Positions 9,114 to 19,006 of a stretch of 64,000 nt of DNA are shown here, one piece after another (position 1 is the first letter of the stretch; the number at the start of each line of letters is the position of its first letter). The notes under the pieces were generated by a model, which was not told the origin of the DNA, searched no databases, and saw nothing but the letters and a program-made list of their open reading frames with translations. The position numbers and the translations under genes were made by a program. This DNA is from Ruegeria sp. PrR005 (GTDB taxonomy: Bacteria; Pseudomonadota; Alphaproteobacteria; Rhodobacterales; Rhodobacteraceae), in assembly GCF_010500245.1 (NCBI RefSeq), contig NZ_JAAGOX010000006.1:61373-125372 (forward strand), written 5' to 3'.

Positions 9114-10313
9114 ATGACTGATCTGGCCGCCGATACCAGCTATCGGCTTCGTTCGCAGGTCTCGATCCCAAAGCTGATCGAGGCGGGGGATGTGGCGCAT
9201 TGGTGGTGCACGCATATCTCGGAGTGCATGCCGACGGCCATGCTGCACAGCCGCCAGGCGACGGTTCCTCTGGAACAGGCGCCGATGGACGAGGTCTTTG
9301 ACATCCATGCTGAAACCGATCTGGGCAAGGGGTCTTTGCGTGAGTTTCTGGCCCATCCGCAATCGCGCGCGCGGGCCTTTCTGGTGGTGAAGAACGGCAG
9401 GATCGTGGCCGAAAGTTATCCCGACCTGCGCCCCGAGCAGCCGCATCTTTGGGCCTCCTGCGCGAAACCCACGGCAGGGCTGATGATCGAACATCTCATC
9501 GACGAGGGCCTGATCGACGACGCGCGCACGCTGGGAGAATATGTGCCCGCCCTGCGCGACACCGACTGGGGCATGGTTACCGTTCGCGATATCATGGACA
9601 TGGCGCCCGGCATGGACTGCGAAGATACCGAGATAACCCGCGAGAACCCGAAATCGAATGCGATCCGCGCCTATTGCGCCGAGTTCAATGTGCCGTTTGG
9701 GGACAAGCTAGAGACATTGCTCGAAGTGCTTCAGGATGTGCCGCGCCAATGCCCGCCGGGCGAAAAGTTCGAGTACAGCTCTCCCTGCACCCAGGTTCTC
9801 GTCTTTCTTGCAGAGGCCGTATCGGGCAAAAGGTGGCCTGATCTGTTCCGCGACAGGGTGTGGTCGCATGTGACCGCCGACGGTCCTATGCAGGTGCACC
9901 TGACGCCGGACGGTGTTGCCTGCGCGCATGGCATCGTGTCCTCGACCCTTCGCGACATGGCCCGGTTCGGAATGCTCTATACCCCAAGTTGGCGGCGCGC
10001 TGCGGTCACGCAGGTCGTGGGCGACGGGGTGATCCGGCGCATCCGGACGGCCGTGCGGGAAAAGCCGTTCTTCATGAAGGGGTTTGACGGGCCGGTTTTC
10101 GTCGACCGGCTGGGCGACGACACGATGCAGGGCAATGCGCGCCAGTGGGATTGCATCTGGCCGGACGGCGATCTCTACAAGGGTGGGCTTATGGATCAGG
10201 GGCTTTACGTTTGCCCGTCCCGCGACCTGGTGATCGCCTATTTCTCGACAACGCCTCACATGCAGCTGACCCGGTATCTGCGTCCGATCGCAACGTCGGG
10301 CCTTTTGGCATGA
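9114..10313 (+). CDS. Serine hydrolase, beta-lactamase/NylB-like family
   Basis: Beta-lactamase-fold hydrolase of 399 residues (class C/6-aminohexanoate-dimer hydrolase type). The S-x-x-K nucleophile motif is SCAK in LWASCAKPTAGLMIEHLIDEG, near residue 130. The Y-x-S/N motif is probably YSSPCTQVLVFLAE near residue 220. The third motif is probably KGGLMDQGLYV near the C-terminus. No signal peptide is visible, so it should be cytoplasmic. The ATG at 9114 is preferred over upstream TTG/ATG codons because GGAG lies 6 bases before it. Family members cleave esters, amides or lactones. As first gene of a catabolic operon it may open the pathway by hydrolysing an imported ester, lactone or amide; the substrate is unknown. 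Confidence 0.85.
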   Translation: MTDLAADTSYRLRSQVSIPKLIEAGDVAHWWCTHISECMPTAMLHSRQATVPLEQAPMDEVFDIHAETDLGKGSLREFLAHPQSRARAFLVVKNGRIVAESYPDLRPEQPHLWASCAKPTAGLMIEHLIDEGLIDDARTLGEYVPALRDTDWGMVTVRDIMDMAPGMDCEDTEITRENPKSNAIRAYCAEFNVPFGDKLETLLEVLQDVPRQCPPGEKFEYSSPCTQVLVFLAEAVSGKRWPDLFRDRVWSHVTADGPMQVHLTPDGVACAHGIVSSTLRDMARFGMLYTPSWRRAAVTQVVGDGVIRRIRTAVREKPFFMKGFDGPVFVDRLGDDTMQGNARQWDCIWPDGDLYKGGLMDQGLYVCPSRDLVIAYFSTTPHMQLTRYLRPIATSGLLA

Positions 10314-10344
10314 CCGTGCGGAAGGCAGGCAGGGAAATCTGAGC

Positions 10345-10716
10345 ATGAAAGCGATGAACGCTGCCATCGACATGAAAGCGGACGCGTTTTCGCAGACTCC
10401 TGCGGGGACTCCGCCCTGCAAGGTGTTCATGGTTGTGCGGGCAATCACAAGGTTATCCGCCAACCTGTTTTCCGGACGGCTTGCTGAATGGCACGCGACC
10501 GCCGCAGTGCGCGGCAGGGACGTCGCCGAAAGCCTTTGCGTGTTGGCACATCCCGCTGGCCCTTCCTTTCGCTCCGCTTACGCGACCTACCATGAAGAGT
10601 TCATGTCCGATCCGGACAAGCACAAGCCTGAAATCGCCGCGCTGCCGCTGACCAGACGGGACCGCAACTTCTGGCCCTGGGTGGAAGACCTTTGTGCGCC
10701 GCCCGCCCGTGACTGA
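10345..10716 (+). CDS. Small hypothetical protein, doubtful
   Basis: Open frame of 123 codons between the serine hydrolase and the ferredoxin oxidoreductase gene. I recognise no domain. A weak AGGGAAA lies about 14 bases before the ATG. The C-terminal third (HKPEIAALPLTRRDRNFWPW) has natural composition, while the first 60 residues look less so. It may be a genuine small protein, possibly with a later start such as the ATG at 10429, or the remnant of a larger gene. Its place inside a co-directional operon argues mildly for expression. Confidence 0.35.
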   Translation: MKAMNAAIDMKADAFSQTPAGTPPCKVFMVVRAITRLSANLFSGRLAEWHATAAVRGRDVAESLCVLAHPAGPSFRSAYATYHEEFMSDPDKHKPEIAALPLTRRDRNFWPWVEDLCAPPARD

Positions 10717-10738
10717 CCCCGACCAACGGAGTTCACCA

Positions 10739-13700
10739 ATGACCCTCTACACGCCCGAGAAACGCCTTGAGATAAGTCTTGAAGACCGCCTGACCCAAGA
10801 GGAGGGCTGGGTCTACATGACCGGCATGCAGGCGCTGGTGCGTCTGCCGATCCAGCAGCGCAAGCGCGATATGATAGCAGGGCTGAACACCGGCGGCTAC
10901 ATCTCCGGCTATCGCGGTTCACCGGTTGGTACTTATGACATGGCGTTGTGGCAGGCCGAAACAGCGCTTAAGGCCCATAACGTCCATTTTCAGCCGGGGC
11001 TGAACGAGGATCTGGCTGCAACAGCGACTTGGGGCGCTCAGACTGTAGGCCTGTTTCCGGGCGCGAACGTCGATGGGGTCTTCTCGATCTGGTATGGCAA
11101 GGCGCCAGGCATGGACCGGTCGATGGACCCTCTGCGTCACGCAAACTTGGCGGGAACCAGTGCAAAGGGGGGAACGCTGCTGCTGGTGGGGGACGATCAC
11201 GGCGCCAAGTCCTCGACGCTCGCCTGCTATTCGGACCTGAACTTCGCGTCGCTTGGCGCGCCCCTGCTGGCGCCTGCAAATGCACAAGACGTGCTGGATA
11301 TGGGGCTGCACGGTATCGCGATGAGCCGCTTTTCGGGGACGCTGACCGGACTGAAACTGGTGACGGACGTGGTCGAGGGTGGCGGTTCCGTCTTTGTTGC
11401 CCCGGACAGCCCTGCTATCGTGCTGCCCGAAGATGCCGGCCCCGACACAGCGATCAAAGCGTTCACACCGATCCCGGTCCAGGAACAGTTGCTCTGGGAC
11501 GTGAAGCTGCGCAAGGTTCTGGCCTATGCCCGTGTGAACGGGCTGAACCGGCAAGACGGACCGGCAGAGGCGCGTATCGGTATCGTGGCGGCGGGAAAGG
11601 CCTGGCAGGATCTCAGCCAGGCTCTGGCTGGGCTGGGCTATCGGGACGGCCGGATCGGGAATCTTGCTGTGCGCCGTCTCAAGGTCGGAATGGTCTGGCC
11701 GCTCGATCCGCAGGTGATTGCCGAGTTTGCCGAAGGGCTGGAAACGATCCTGGTGGTCGAGGAAAAGCGGCCACTGCTGGAGGATCAGATCCGCGCGATC
11801 CTTTATGGAGCAGCCAGCGCGCCGCGCATCATCGGTAAAAGCTTTGCGGGCCAAGTCTATACCGCGGGCGCGGACGATTGCGCCTTTCCAAATTTTGGCG
11901 AGATCGATCCGAACATGATCACACAGGTCCTGGTCCGCGTGGCGCGCGAAACCGATCCGGACTGCGGCCTGTCTATGCCCAACCGGCCCGAGGCGCCGCC
12001 TGTGCTTGGTGCGGGGGCCGTGCGTTTGCCGTCCTTCTGCGCGGGATGCCCGCATGGGCGCTCTACCCAGGTGATCGACGGCAGCCGCGCGCTCGCCGGG
12101 ATCGGATGCCACACGATGGCGATGTTACGCGACCCGATGAAGACCAACTCGGTCAGCCATATGGGCGGCGAAGGGGTGATGTGGCTGGGCCAGTATCCGT
12201 TCACGGACGATTCCCATGTCTTTGCCAACATGGGCGACGGGACTTATTTCCATTCGGGTCTTCTGGCAATCCGGGCCTCTATCGCCTCGGGCGCGAACAT
12301 CACTTACAAGTTGCTCCACAACGGATTTGTCTCGATGACGGGCGGTCAGCCCCATGATGGCGAGATAAGCCCGGAACAGATGGTCCAGCAACTTCGTGCC
12401 GAAGGGGTGGAGCGGATCGCGCTGGTCACAGACGAGGTGGCGAAATACGAGGGCAGGCATCTGATCTCGGGTGGCGTGACACTGCATCCGCGCACCGAGC
12501 TGGAGCTGGTTCAGAAGGAGCTGCGCGATAAACCCGGCGTGACGGTCATCATCTACGACCAGCCCTGCGCCACCGAACGCCGCCGCCTGCGCAAGCGTGG
12601 CAAGTGGGTGGATCCGGACAAGCGTGCCTTCATCAACCCCGAAGTCTGCGAAGGCTGCGGCGACTGTTCGACCGTCTCGGCCTGTATGGCGATCGAACCC
12701 CTTGAAACCACCTTTGGACGCAAGCGCAAGATCAACCAATCTTCCTGCAACAAGGACTTCTCCTGCGTCGAAGGCTTTTGCCCGTCCTTCGTCACCGTGA
12801 CCGGTGCCACGCCACGCAAGGTCCGGCGTGGCGATATGGACTTCGACATCAGCCACTTGCCCGATCCCAAGCCACGCGCCTTTGACGGATCGTGGTCCAT
12901 TCTTGTATCGGGCATCGGCGGTGCGGGGGTGGTTACGGTGGGGCAGACCCTTGCCGTGGCCGCGCATGCCGACGGTTTTTTCTCGTCGAACCTCGACATC
13001 ACCGGGCTGGCGCAGAAATACGGAGCCGTGCACAGCCATATTAAGATCGCGCAAAGCCCTGACGACATGCGCGCCACGCGGATTGCCAGCGGCGAGGCCG
13101 ATGCGCTGATCGGCTGCGATCTCGTGGTGGCCGCGGGTGACGAGGCGCTGTCGAAACTGACACCGGGGGTTTCCCTGGCTGTAACCGATACCACGGTTGT
13201 ACCAACCTCGGAGTTTTCGAAGAACCCCGATTGGCAATTGAGCGGCGCGGAACAGGCCGAGCGCCTGAGCCGCGTTCTGGGCCCCGCTGTCCTGGCATTC
13301 GATGCGCAGGATCTGGCGGAAAAGGTAATGGGAGACCGCCTTTTTGCCAACATGGTGCTGATGGGCGCCTCTTGGCAGCAGGGTGGTATCCCTCTGTCGC
13401 AAGAGGCGCTCTACAGGGCGATCGAACTGAATGGCGTGGCGGTCGAGAAGAACAAGCAGGCCTTTGCCCTTGGAAGGTTGGCCTTTGCGGACCCAGAGGC
13501 CGCGCAACGTCTGGTCGGCGAACCGGCGCCGATTGACCTTAGCGCCCACCGTCCCCAGACACTCGACGACGTGATGGCGCCCCGTACCCGGAACCTGGCC
13601 GAGTACAAGAATGCTTGTTTTGCCAAGGTCTATGTGGACCGGATTGCGCAATTGCGCGCGGCCGATCTGCCGGAGGCTGCCGTCATGGCGGCTGCGCGCG

Positions 13701-14197
13701 GGCTCTACAAGCTGATGGCGGTCAAGGACGAATGGGAGGCGGCACGGCTCTACTGCAAACCTGAGTTCACCAAGCAGCTTGAAGAAACCTTCGAGGGCGA
13801 TCTGGAGCTGACCTTCCATTTCGGGGCTTGGCCGTTTGGCGGCACCGACCCCCGGACCGGGCAACCGGTCAAGGGGGCAGTCAAGGGAAAGACTGCCATG
13901 CGAATGTTCCGAATGCTCAATCGCCTGCGCTTCCTGCGCGGGACGCGTTTCGACCCGTTCCGCCTCAACGCCGAAGCAAGGCTCGCGCAAAGACTTCTGG
14001 CGGATTATCAGTCCGATCTCGACTTTGCGATTGCCAACCAGGGCACGGCGGACACGCAGGCCATGACCCGACTGCTCGACCTGCCCGAACATATCCGCGG
14101 TTACGGCCATGTACGCGAACGCCATGCTGCTGACGTCGCGAAGCGCCGTGAAGCGCTGCGCAATCAAATCCTCTCATCCAAGGAGAAAGCCGCATGA
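10739..14197 (+). CDS. Indolepyruvate:ferredoxin oxidoreductase family protein (fused)
   Basis: Very large 2-oxoacid:acceptor oxidoreductase of 1152 residues, the fused form common in alphaproteobacteria. It decarboxylates a 2-oxoacid to an acyl-CoA with thiamine diphosphate and iron-sulfur centres. The N-terminal part carries [15 protein letters not shown]. The ThDP region is near residue 490 with [13 protein letters not shown] and [13 protein letters not shown] ferredoxin-like cysteine cluster follows ([13 protein letters not shown], then [12 protein letters not shown]). The gamma-type domain begins at [12 protein letters not shown] near residue 725. A C-terminal domain of about 350 residues completes it. 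The ATG at 10739 has CGGAG about 9 bases upstream. Likely substrates are aromatic or branched-chain 2-oxoacids; the neighbouring DHAD and PanB genes make 3-methyl-2-oxobutanoate attractive. Confidence 0.93.
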   Translation: MTLYTPEKRLEISLEDRLTQEEGWVYMTGMQALVRLPIQQRKRDMIAGLNTGGYISGYRGSPVGTYDMALWQAETALKAHNVHFQPGLNEDLAATATWGAQTVGLFPGANVDGVFSIWYGKAPGMDRSMDPLRHANLAGTSAKGGTLLLVGDDHGAKSSTLACYSDLNFASLGAPLLAPANAQDVLDMGLHGIAMSRFSGTLTGLKLVTDVVEGGGSVFVAPDSPAIVLPEDAGPDTAIKAFTPIPVQEQLLWDVKLRKVLAYARVNGLNRQDGPAEARIGIVAAGKAWQDLSQALAGLGYRDGRIGNLAVRRLKVGMVWPLDPQVIAEFAEGLETILVVEEKRPLLEDQIRAILYGAASAPRIIGKSFAGQVYTAGADDCAFPNFGEIDPNMITQVLVRVARETDPDCGLSMPNRPEAPPVLGAGAVRLPSFCAGCPHGRSTQVIDGSRALAGIGCHTMAMLRDPMKTNSVSHMGGEGVMWLGQYPFTDDSHVFANMGDGTYFHSGLLAIRASIASGANITYKLLHNGFVSMTGGQPHDGEISPEQMVQQLRAEGVERIALVTDEVAKYEGRHLISGGVTLHPRTELELVQKELRDKPGVTVIIYDQPCATERRRLRKRGKWVDPDKRAFINPEVCEGCGDCSTVSACMAIEPLETTFGRKRKINQSSCNKDFSCVEGFCPSFVTVTGATPRKVRRGDMDFDISHLPDPKPRAFDGSWSILVSGIGGAGVVTVGQTLAVAAHADGFFSSNLDITGLAQKYGAVHSHIKIAQSPDDMRATRIASGEADALIGCDLVVAAGDEALSKLTPGVSLAVTDTTVVPTSEFSKNPDWQLSGAEQAERLSRVLGPAVLAFDAQDLAEKVMGDRLFANMVLMGASWQQGGIPLSQEALYRAIELNGVAVEKNKQAFALGRLAFADPEAAQRLVGEPAPIDLSAHRPQTLDDVMAPRTRNLAEYKNACFAKVYVDRIAQLRAADLPEAAVMAAARGLYKLMAVKDEWEAARLYCKPEFTKQLEETFEGDLELTFHFGAWPFGGTDPRTGQPVKGAVKGKTAMRMFRMLNRLRFLRGTRFDPFRLNAEARLAQRLLADYQSDLDFAIANQGTADTQAMTRLLDLPEHIRGYGHVRERHAADVAKRREALRNQILSSKEKAA

Positions 14198-16083
14198 ATC
14201 GGCCAAACAAGATGAAGCTGCGCTCGGACAAGGTGACCGTCGGCGCGATGAACACCGGCGCCCGAGCGTTGTGGCGCGCCACCGGTACCGCGCCCGAGGA
14301 ATTCGGCCGTCCGATCATCGGCATTGCCAATTCCTTTACCGAGATGGTGCCCGGCCATGTTCACCTGCAAGCGTTGGGGCGGCTCGTCGCCAAGGAAATC
14401 CGCGCCGCCGGTGGCGTGCCCAAGGAGTTCAACACCATCGCGGTCGATGACGGCATCGCCATGGGGCACGAAGGCATGATGTATTCACTGCCCTCGCGCG
14501 AGTTGATCGCCGATGCCTGCGAATACATGGCCAACGCCCATGCCATCGACGCGATGATCTGCCTGAGCAATTGCGACAAGATCACGCCGGCGATGCTGAT
14601 GGCGGCGAACCGGCTCAACATCCCCACCATATTCGTTTCGGGCGGCCCCATGGAGTCGGGCAAATTCGACTATCGTGGACAGACCCGCCGTATCGACGCC
14701 ATCGACACCATCTATGTGGCGGGCGCGCCTGATGCCACGCCCGAAGAGATCGAGGCTGTAGAGGAGAACGCCTGTCCGACCTGCGGATCCTGCGCACTGA
14801 TGGGGACGGCCAATTCGATGAACTGCCTGACCGAGGCGCTGGGCATGGCGCTTCCAGGCAACGGTACCATCGTCGCCACCCACACCGACCGTCAGGATTT
14901 GTTCCGCAAGGCCTCGCACCGGATTGTCGAGATGGCGATTGGCCATTACCGCGATGGCGACGACAGCGTGCTGCCGCGTTCGATTTGCTCGCGCGAGGGG
15001 TTGGAGAACGCGGTGCGCATGACGATGGCGATTGGTGGTTCAACCAATACCATCCTGCATTTGCTGGCCGTTGCCCAGGAATCCGGCGTTGCCTTCGGTA
15101 TCGACGATTTCGACCGGATCAGCCGCGGCACGCCATGCCTGTGCAAGGTGTCGCCTTCGGCCCACGAGGTCTTTATCGAGGACATGCATCGCGCCGGTGG
15201 CGTTATGGCGGTGGCTCATGAATTGCTCAAGGCGGGTAAGTACAATGGCGACGTTCCTACCATCCTGGGCCAGCCGGTAGCAGAGTATTGTGCCGGCTGG
15301 GATATCACCAACCCGGCCAATACCGAGGCGCGCAGGCTGTTCTCGGCCGGGCCGGGCGGTATCCGTTCAATCCGGGCTTTCTCTCAGTCCAGCCGCTTCA
15401 AGGAGTTGGATACCGATCGCGAAAACGGCGTGATCCGCAGTGCGGACCATGCCTTTACCGAGGATGGCGGGCTGGCGGTGCTGCGTGGCAACCTCGCCCC
15501 TGACAGTTGCGTCGTCAAATCCGCAGGCGTGCCGGACAACCTCTTGACTTTCCGCGGCGTCGCGATCGTCAGCGAAAGCATGGAAGAGGCGCTGGAGAAA
15601 ATCCGCAACGGTACGGTGCAGGCAGGCCATGTGGTGGTCATCCGCTACGAAGGGCCGCGCGGCGGGCCTGGTATGCGCGAGATGCTGACGCCGACAGGCA
15701 TGATGAAAGCCATGGGCCTTGGCGACAAGGCGGCGTTGATCACCGACGGGCGGTTTTCTGGGGCAACCTCGGGTCTGTCGGTGGGCCATGTGTCGCCCGA
15801 GGCGGCCTCGGGCGGAGTCATCGCCCTGGTTCAGGATGGCGACGAGATCTCCTTCGATATCCCGAACCGGAGCGTACAGCTGGAGGTGAGCGATGACGAA
15901 CTGGACCGCCGTCGTACTGAGATGAACGCGCGCGGCGAAAAGGCTTGGAAACCTGCAACCCGGCAGCGCGAAGTCTCGACGGCGCTGAGGGTCTATGGCC
16001 TGATGGCTGCCTCGGCCGACAAGGGCGGCGCGCGCGATACGGCCCGGTTAGCCCGCCTCGAACGTCTCTCGGCCGAGGGGTGA
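14194..16083 (+). CDS. ilvD: Dihydroxy-acid dehydratase (IlvD/Edd family)
   Basis: Iron-sulfur dehydratase of 629 residues, the length of the classic enterobacterial-type IlvD. It converts 2,3-dihydroxy acids to 2-oxoacids; the textbook substrate 2,3-dihydroxyisovalerate gives 3-methyl-2-oxobutanoate. Cluster ligands are visible in [12 protein letters not shown] and [20 protein letters not shown]. The C-terminal blocks [16 protein letters not shown] and [20 protein letters not shown] are typical of the family. It overlaps the upstream oxidoreductase by ATGA. The operon setting suggests a catabolic paralogue, not the biosynthetic copy; catabolic members sometimes act on sugar acids, so the substrate remains open. 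Confidence 0.92.
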   Translation: MNRPNKMKLRSDKVTVGAMNTGARALWRATGTAPEEFGRPIIGIANSFTEMVPGHVHLQALGRLVAKEIRAAGGVPKEFNTIAVDDGIAMGHEGMMYSLPSRELIADACEYMANAHAIDAMICLSNCDKITPAMLMAANRLNIPTIFVSGGPMESGKFDYRGQTRRIDAIDTIYVAGAPDATPEEIEAVEENACPTCGSCALMGTANSMNCLTEALGMALPGNGTIVATHTDRQDLFRKASHRIVEMAIGHYRDGDDSVLPRSICSREGLENAVRMTMAIGGSTNTILHLLAVAQESGVAFGIDDFDRISRGTPCLCKVSPSAHEVFIEDMHRAGGVMAVAHELLKAGKYNGDVPTILGQPVAEYCAGWDITNPANTEARRLFSAGPGGIRSIRAFSQSSRFKELDTDRENGVIRSADHAFTEDGGLAVLRGNLAPDSCVVKSAGVPDNLLTFRGVAIVSESMEEALEKIRNGTVQAGHVVVIRYEGPRGGPGMREMLTPTGMMKAMGLGDKAALITDGRFSGATSGLSVGHVSPEAASGGVIALVQDGDEISFDIPNRSVQLEVSDDELDRRRTEMNARGEKAWKPATRQREVSTALRVYGLMAASADKGGARDTARLARLERLSAEG

Positions 16084-16087
16084 CCGC

Positions 16088-17029
16088 ATGACCCGTATTG
16101 TCACCCTCGCACGCGCCCTGCCGCTACCCCGGATCGAGGTGAATGGGCAGGTTATCGAATTCAAGCCGGTCTCAGACGTGGCCGAAATCCCCGCAGGTAC
16201 ACAGGTGCATTGCACCACCTCGCTCGACCGGTTGTCGGCAAAGGATATCGCGAGCCTTCCCGACAGTGTCGGCCTGATCGCCAACATCGGCGTCGGTGTC
16301 GACAATATCGACCTTTGCGCCGCGTCGGAGCGTGGGATCCTTGTGTCGAATACACCCGTGGTGACAGAAGATACCGCTGATCTGGCCTTTGCCCTGATCC
16401 TCGCTGGCAGTCGCCGTGTGGGAGAGGGCGAGCGGTTCCTGCGGAGCGGCTCCTGGGCTGCGACCAGTACCTCGCCACCGCTTGGCATGCGGGTGCATGG
16501 CAAGACGCTTGGCCTTGTGGGCTTTGGTGCTATCGCCCAGGCTGTAGCGCGGCGTGCGAAAGGGTTCGGCATGCCGGTGCGCTATTGGAACCGCACCAGC
16601 CGACCCGAGGTCGGGCGGGCCGTGGGGGCAACACAGGTCGAGACGCTGGCCGAACTATTCGCGACCTGCGATATCGTCTCGGTGCATACCGCGCTCACGC
16701 CTCAGACAAAGAACCTGATCGGCGCGGCCGAGCTTGCAGCGGCACGCCCGAACGCGGTGCTGGTCAATACGTCCCGTGGCGGCATCGTCGATGAGGCGGC
16801 GCTGTGCGACGCATTAGAAAACGGCCCCCTTGCGGCAGCTGGCCTGGACGTCTTCGAAGGTGAGCCGAACATCTACCCTCGCTTGCTGGAGCGCGAGAAC
16901 GTCGTCCTGACCCCGCATATCGGCAGCGCAACGGGTGAATGCCGGGCGGACATGGTGCGCCGCCTGCTAGCCAACCTGGTGTCGTTTTTCGAAACCGGTC
17001 GCCCCAGCGACCCGGTCGAGACGGCTTGA
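16088..17029 (+). CDS. D-isomer-specific 2-hydroxyacid dehydrogenase
   Basis: NAD(P)-dependent oxidoreductase of 313 residues that interconverts D-2-hydroxyacids and 2-oxoacids. The Rossmann nucleotide motif is GKTLGLVGFGAIAQAVARRA near residues 138-157. The catalytic Arg lies in VLVNTSRGGIVDEAAL, a Glu follows in LDVFEGEPN, and the catalytic His is in VVLTPHIGSAT. The start lies 5 bases after the DHAD stop with GAGGGG overlapping that stop, so it is part of the same operon. With the FMN enzyme downstream, the operon could oxidise both stereoisomers of one hydroxyacid to the same oxoacid. The substrate is not determined by sequence. Confidence 0.92.
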   Translation: MTRIVTLARALPLPRIEVNGQVIEFKPVSDVAEIPAGTQVHCTTSLDRLSAKDIASLPDSVGLIANIGVGVDNIDLCAASERGILVSNTPVVTEDTADLAFALILAGSRRVGEGERFLRSGSWAATSTSPPLGMRVHGKTLGLVGFGAIAQAVARRAKGFGMPVRYWNRTSRPEVGRAVGATQVETLAELFATCDIVSVHTALTPQTKNLIGAAELAAARPNAVLVNTSRGGIVDEAALCDALENGPLAAAGLDVFEGEPNIYPRLLERENVVLTPHIGSATGECRADMVRRLLANLVSFFETGRPSDPVETA

Positions 17030-17052
17030 TTTCGACGGAGAACCAAACAGCC

Positions 17053-18237
17053 ATGCCCACGATGAACCTGGTCCCTGTCACCGCTGACGATTATCGGCGT
17101 ATCGCCGAACGCAAATTGCCGCGCTTCCTGTTCGATTATGTCGATGGTGGCGCCTTTCAGGAGGTCACGCTGGATCGCAACAGGGCAGACTTCGAAGCAA
17201 TCCTGCCGCGGCAGCGGGTGATGCGGGACGTCTCGGGTGTGGATACGTCAGGCACGCTCGCGGACACTCCCGCCACCATGCCAGTGGCTCTGGCCCCGGT
17301 TGGCATGGGCGGCATGCTGGCCCGCCGGGCCGAGGTCCAGGCCAAACATGCGGCGGATACCGCTGGGGTTCCGTTCACGCTGTCCACCGTCTCCATCTGT
17401 TCGATGGAAGAGGTGGCGGCAGTCTCGGACAAGCCGTTCTGGTTCCAGCTTTACATGTTGCGCGATCGGGCCATCGTCGCCGAATTGCTCGACCGCGCCT
17501 GGGGACTAGGTGTCAGGACGCTTGTCTTTACAGTCGATCTGGCTGTGGTGGGCGAACGCTACCGCGACGTGCGCAACGGCATCGCCGGCGGCGTTGCCGG
17601 CTGGAGCAAGCTGCGTGCCGGTCCTCTGTCTTATGCCGCGCATCCGGGCTGGGTGCTGGATGTGGGGATCAAGGGCAAGCCGCACACCTTTGGCAATCTC
17701 GCCACCTACGTTCCTGCGGCAACCGACCCGACTCAGTATCGCGAATGGGTCGGTCACCAGTTCGACCCTTCGGTGACGTGGAAAGACATCGAATGGCTGC
17801 GCGGCATCTGGAAGGGCAAGCTGATGATCAAGGGCGTGCTTTCCTCCGAGGATGCCCGTTCGGCCGTGTCGGCAGGGGCGGATTCGATCGTCGTTTCCAA
17901 TCACGGAGGCCGACAGCTGGACGGCGTCGCATCGAGCATCTCGGTTCTGCCCGATGTGGCCGAGGCACTGTCTGGCTCGGCGGAAATCCTGGTCGATGGC
18001 GGAGTGCGGAGTGGACTGGACCTGTTCCGCGCTCGCGCGCTTGGCGCGGACGGCGCGATGATCGGGCGCCCGTGGGCCTATGCCGTCGCCGCGCGCGGAG
18101 AGGCGGGGATAACCGGCCTGCTCGCGGCTTTCAAACGCGAGCTCGAGGTTGCTCTGGCACTGTGCGGGGTCACCTGTCTGACGGAGGTGACCCGGGATCT
18201 GGTTTCGCGCAGGCAGGTATTCCATGTCTTGGACTGA
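17053..18237 (+). CDS. FMN-dependent alpha-hydroxy-acid oxidase/dehydrogenase (LldD-like)
   Basis: Flavoprotein of 394 residues that oxidises L-2-hydroxyacids to 2-oxoacids. The TIM-barrel landmarks are present: RKLPRFLFDYVDGGAF at the N-terminus, VSNHGGRQLDG with the catalytic His/Arg, and ILVDGGVRSGLDLFRARALG for FMN phosphate binding. The ATG at 17053 is chosen over the longer frame because it begins with the family's usual N-terminus and has CGGAG about 12 bases upstream. Relatives include lactate, mandelate and L-pantoyl-lactone dehydrogenases. As the last gene of the operon it complements the D-specific enzyme just upstream. Confidence 0.92.
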   Translation: MPTMNLVPVTADDYRRIAERKLPRFLFDYVDGGAFQEVTLDRNRADFEAILPRQRVMRDVSGVDTSGTLADTPATMPVALAPVGMGGMLARRAEVQAKHAADTAGVPFTLSTVSICSMEEVAAVSDKPFWFQLYMLRDRAIVAELLDRAWGLGVRTLVFTVDLAVVGERYRDVRNGIAGGVAGWSKLRAGPLSYAAHPGWVLDVGIKGKPHTFGNLATYVPAATDPTQYREWVGHQFDPSVTWKDIEWLRGIWKGKLMIKGVLSSEDARSAVSAGADSIVVSNHGGRQLDGVASSISVLPDVAEALSGSAEILVDGGVRSGLDLFRARALGADGAMIGRPWAYAVAARGEAGITGLLAAFKRELEVALALCGVTCLTEVTRDLVSRRQVFHVLD

Positions 18238-18263
18238 CAACGGGAGCGCAGCAGAAGGTATGG

Positions 18264-18923
18264 TTACACAGTCCTGTTGATATGTGACGAAAGGCGTTGA
18301 AGCAGCGTATCCTTATCCCGCGACTTCAACGCTTCGATCAGACCGTCATGTTCCGTGGCAAGCGTCTTGAGAATACCAAAATCGACCGTTTCTGATCTGG
18401 CGATCTGAAAATACATGTGGACGAAGGATAGCTCCACTTGTTGCTGCATGATGAACGGGTTGCGCGCAAGCCCGACCAGGACTTCGTGAAATGCGCCGTT
18501 GAGGTGGCCCCAGTTGACCAATTGCTTCTTGCCTGGACGTCCTTCGGCAATACTGCGCATTTTTCCGTTCAGGTTGGTCAGACGGGTGATGTCCGCCTCG
18601 GTCACGTTGTCGAACCCGAGTTCGACCGCCGAAACCTCGAACAACTCTCTGAACAGGCGAAATTGGCAGAAGGTTTCATCTGTCGGGGCAGGGGCCACGA
18701 AGTAACCCCGGTTCGGTTCCGCGATGACGATGCGTGTGGACAGCAGGCGCGACAACGCCTCGCGCACAGGGATGAGGCTGACGCCGTGGGAGTCAGCCAG
18801 AGGTTTGATTCTGATATGCTCGCCGGGGGCAAACTCTCCTGCGATGATGGCATCGCGGATCAAAACGACGAGACGGTCGACCAAACTGCCCGTCTCGCCG
18901 AGCTTAGGAGTAGGCGCTGACAC
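18264..18923 (-). CDS. GntR family transcriptional regulator (FadR/FCD subfamily)
   Basis: Regulator of 219 residues. An N-terminal winged helix-turn-helix (VVLIRDAIIAGEFAPGEHIR, then VSLIPVREALSRLLSTRIV) is followed by an all-helical FCD ligand domain. Metal-ligand-type residues of that domain occur in HLNGAFHEVLVG and near the C-terminus (ATEHDGLIEALKSRD). It lies between the plus-strand 2-hydroxyacid operon and the minus-strand Rieske/PanB genes, with its 3' end 26 bases from the FMN-oxidase stop. FCD proteins usually sense carboxylic acids, so it probably controls this catabolic block. An FCD-type site is not obvious, but an AT-rich dyad sits at the promoter near 21320. Confidence 0.9.
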   Translation of the reverse strand: MSAPTPKLGETGSLVDRLVVLIRDAIIAGEFAPGEHIRIKPLADSHGVSLIPVREALSRLLSTRIVIAEPNRGYFVAPAPTDETFCQFRLFRELFEVSAVELGFDNVTEADITRLTNLNGKMRSIAEGRPGKKQLVNWGHLNGAFHEVLVGLARNPFIMQQQVELSFVHMYFQIARSETVDFGILKTLATEHDGLIEALKSRDKDTLLQRLSSHINRTV

Positions 18924-19006
18924 CTTTCATTCCCTTGTTTCCATGGTTGGAGCCGAGCATAGGCGCTGTAGATCGGTGATGAAAGATACCCATGCCGACT
19001 CTGCCA

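Noticed and set aside
12125..14167. 680-codon open frame antisense to the 2-oxoacid oxidoreductase
   Set aside because: High GC leaves long antisense frames; the plus strand has clear cofactor motifs and the antisense product has none.
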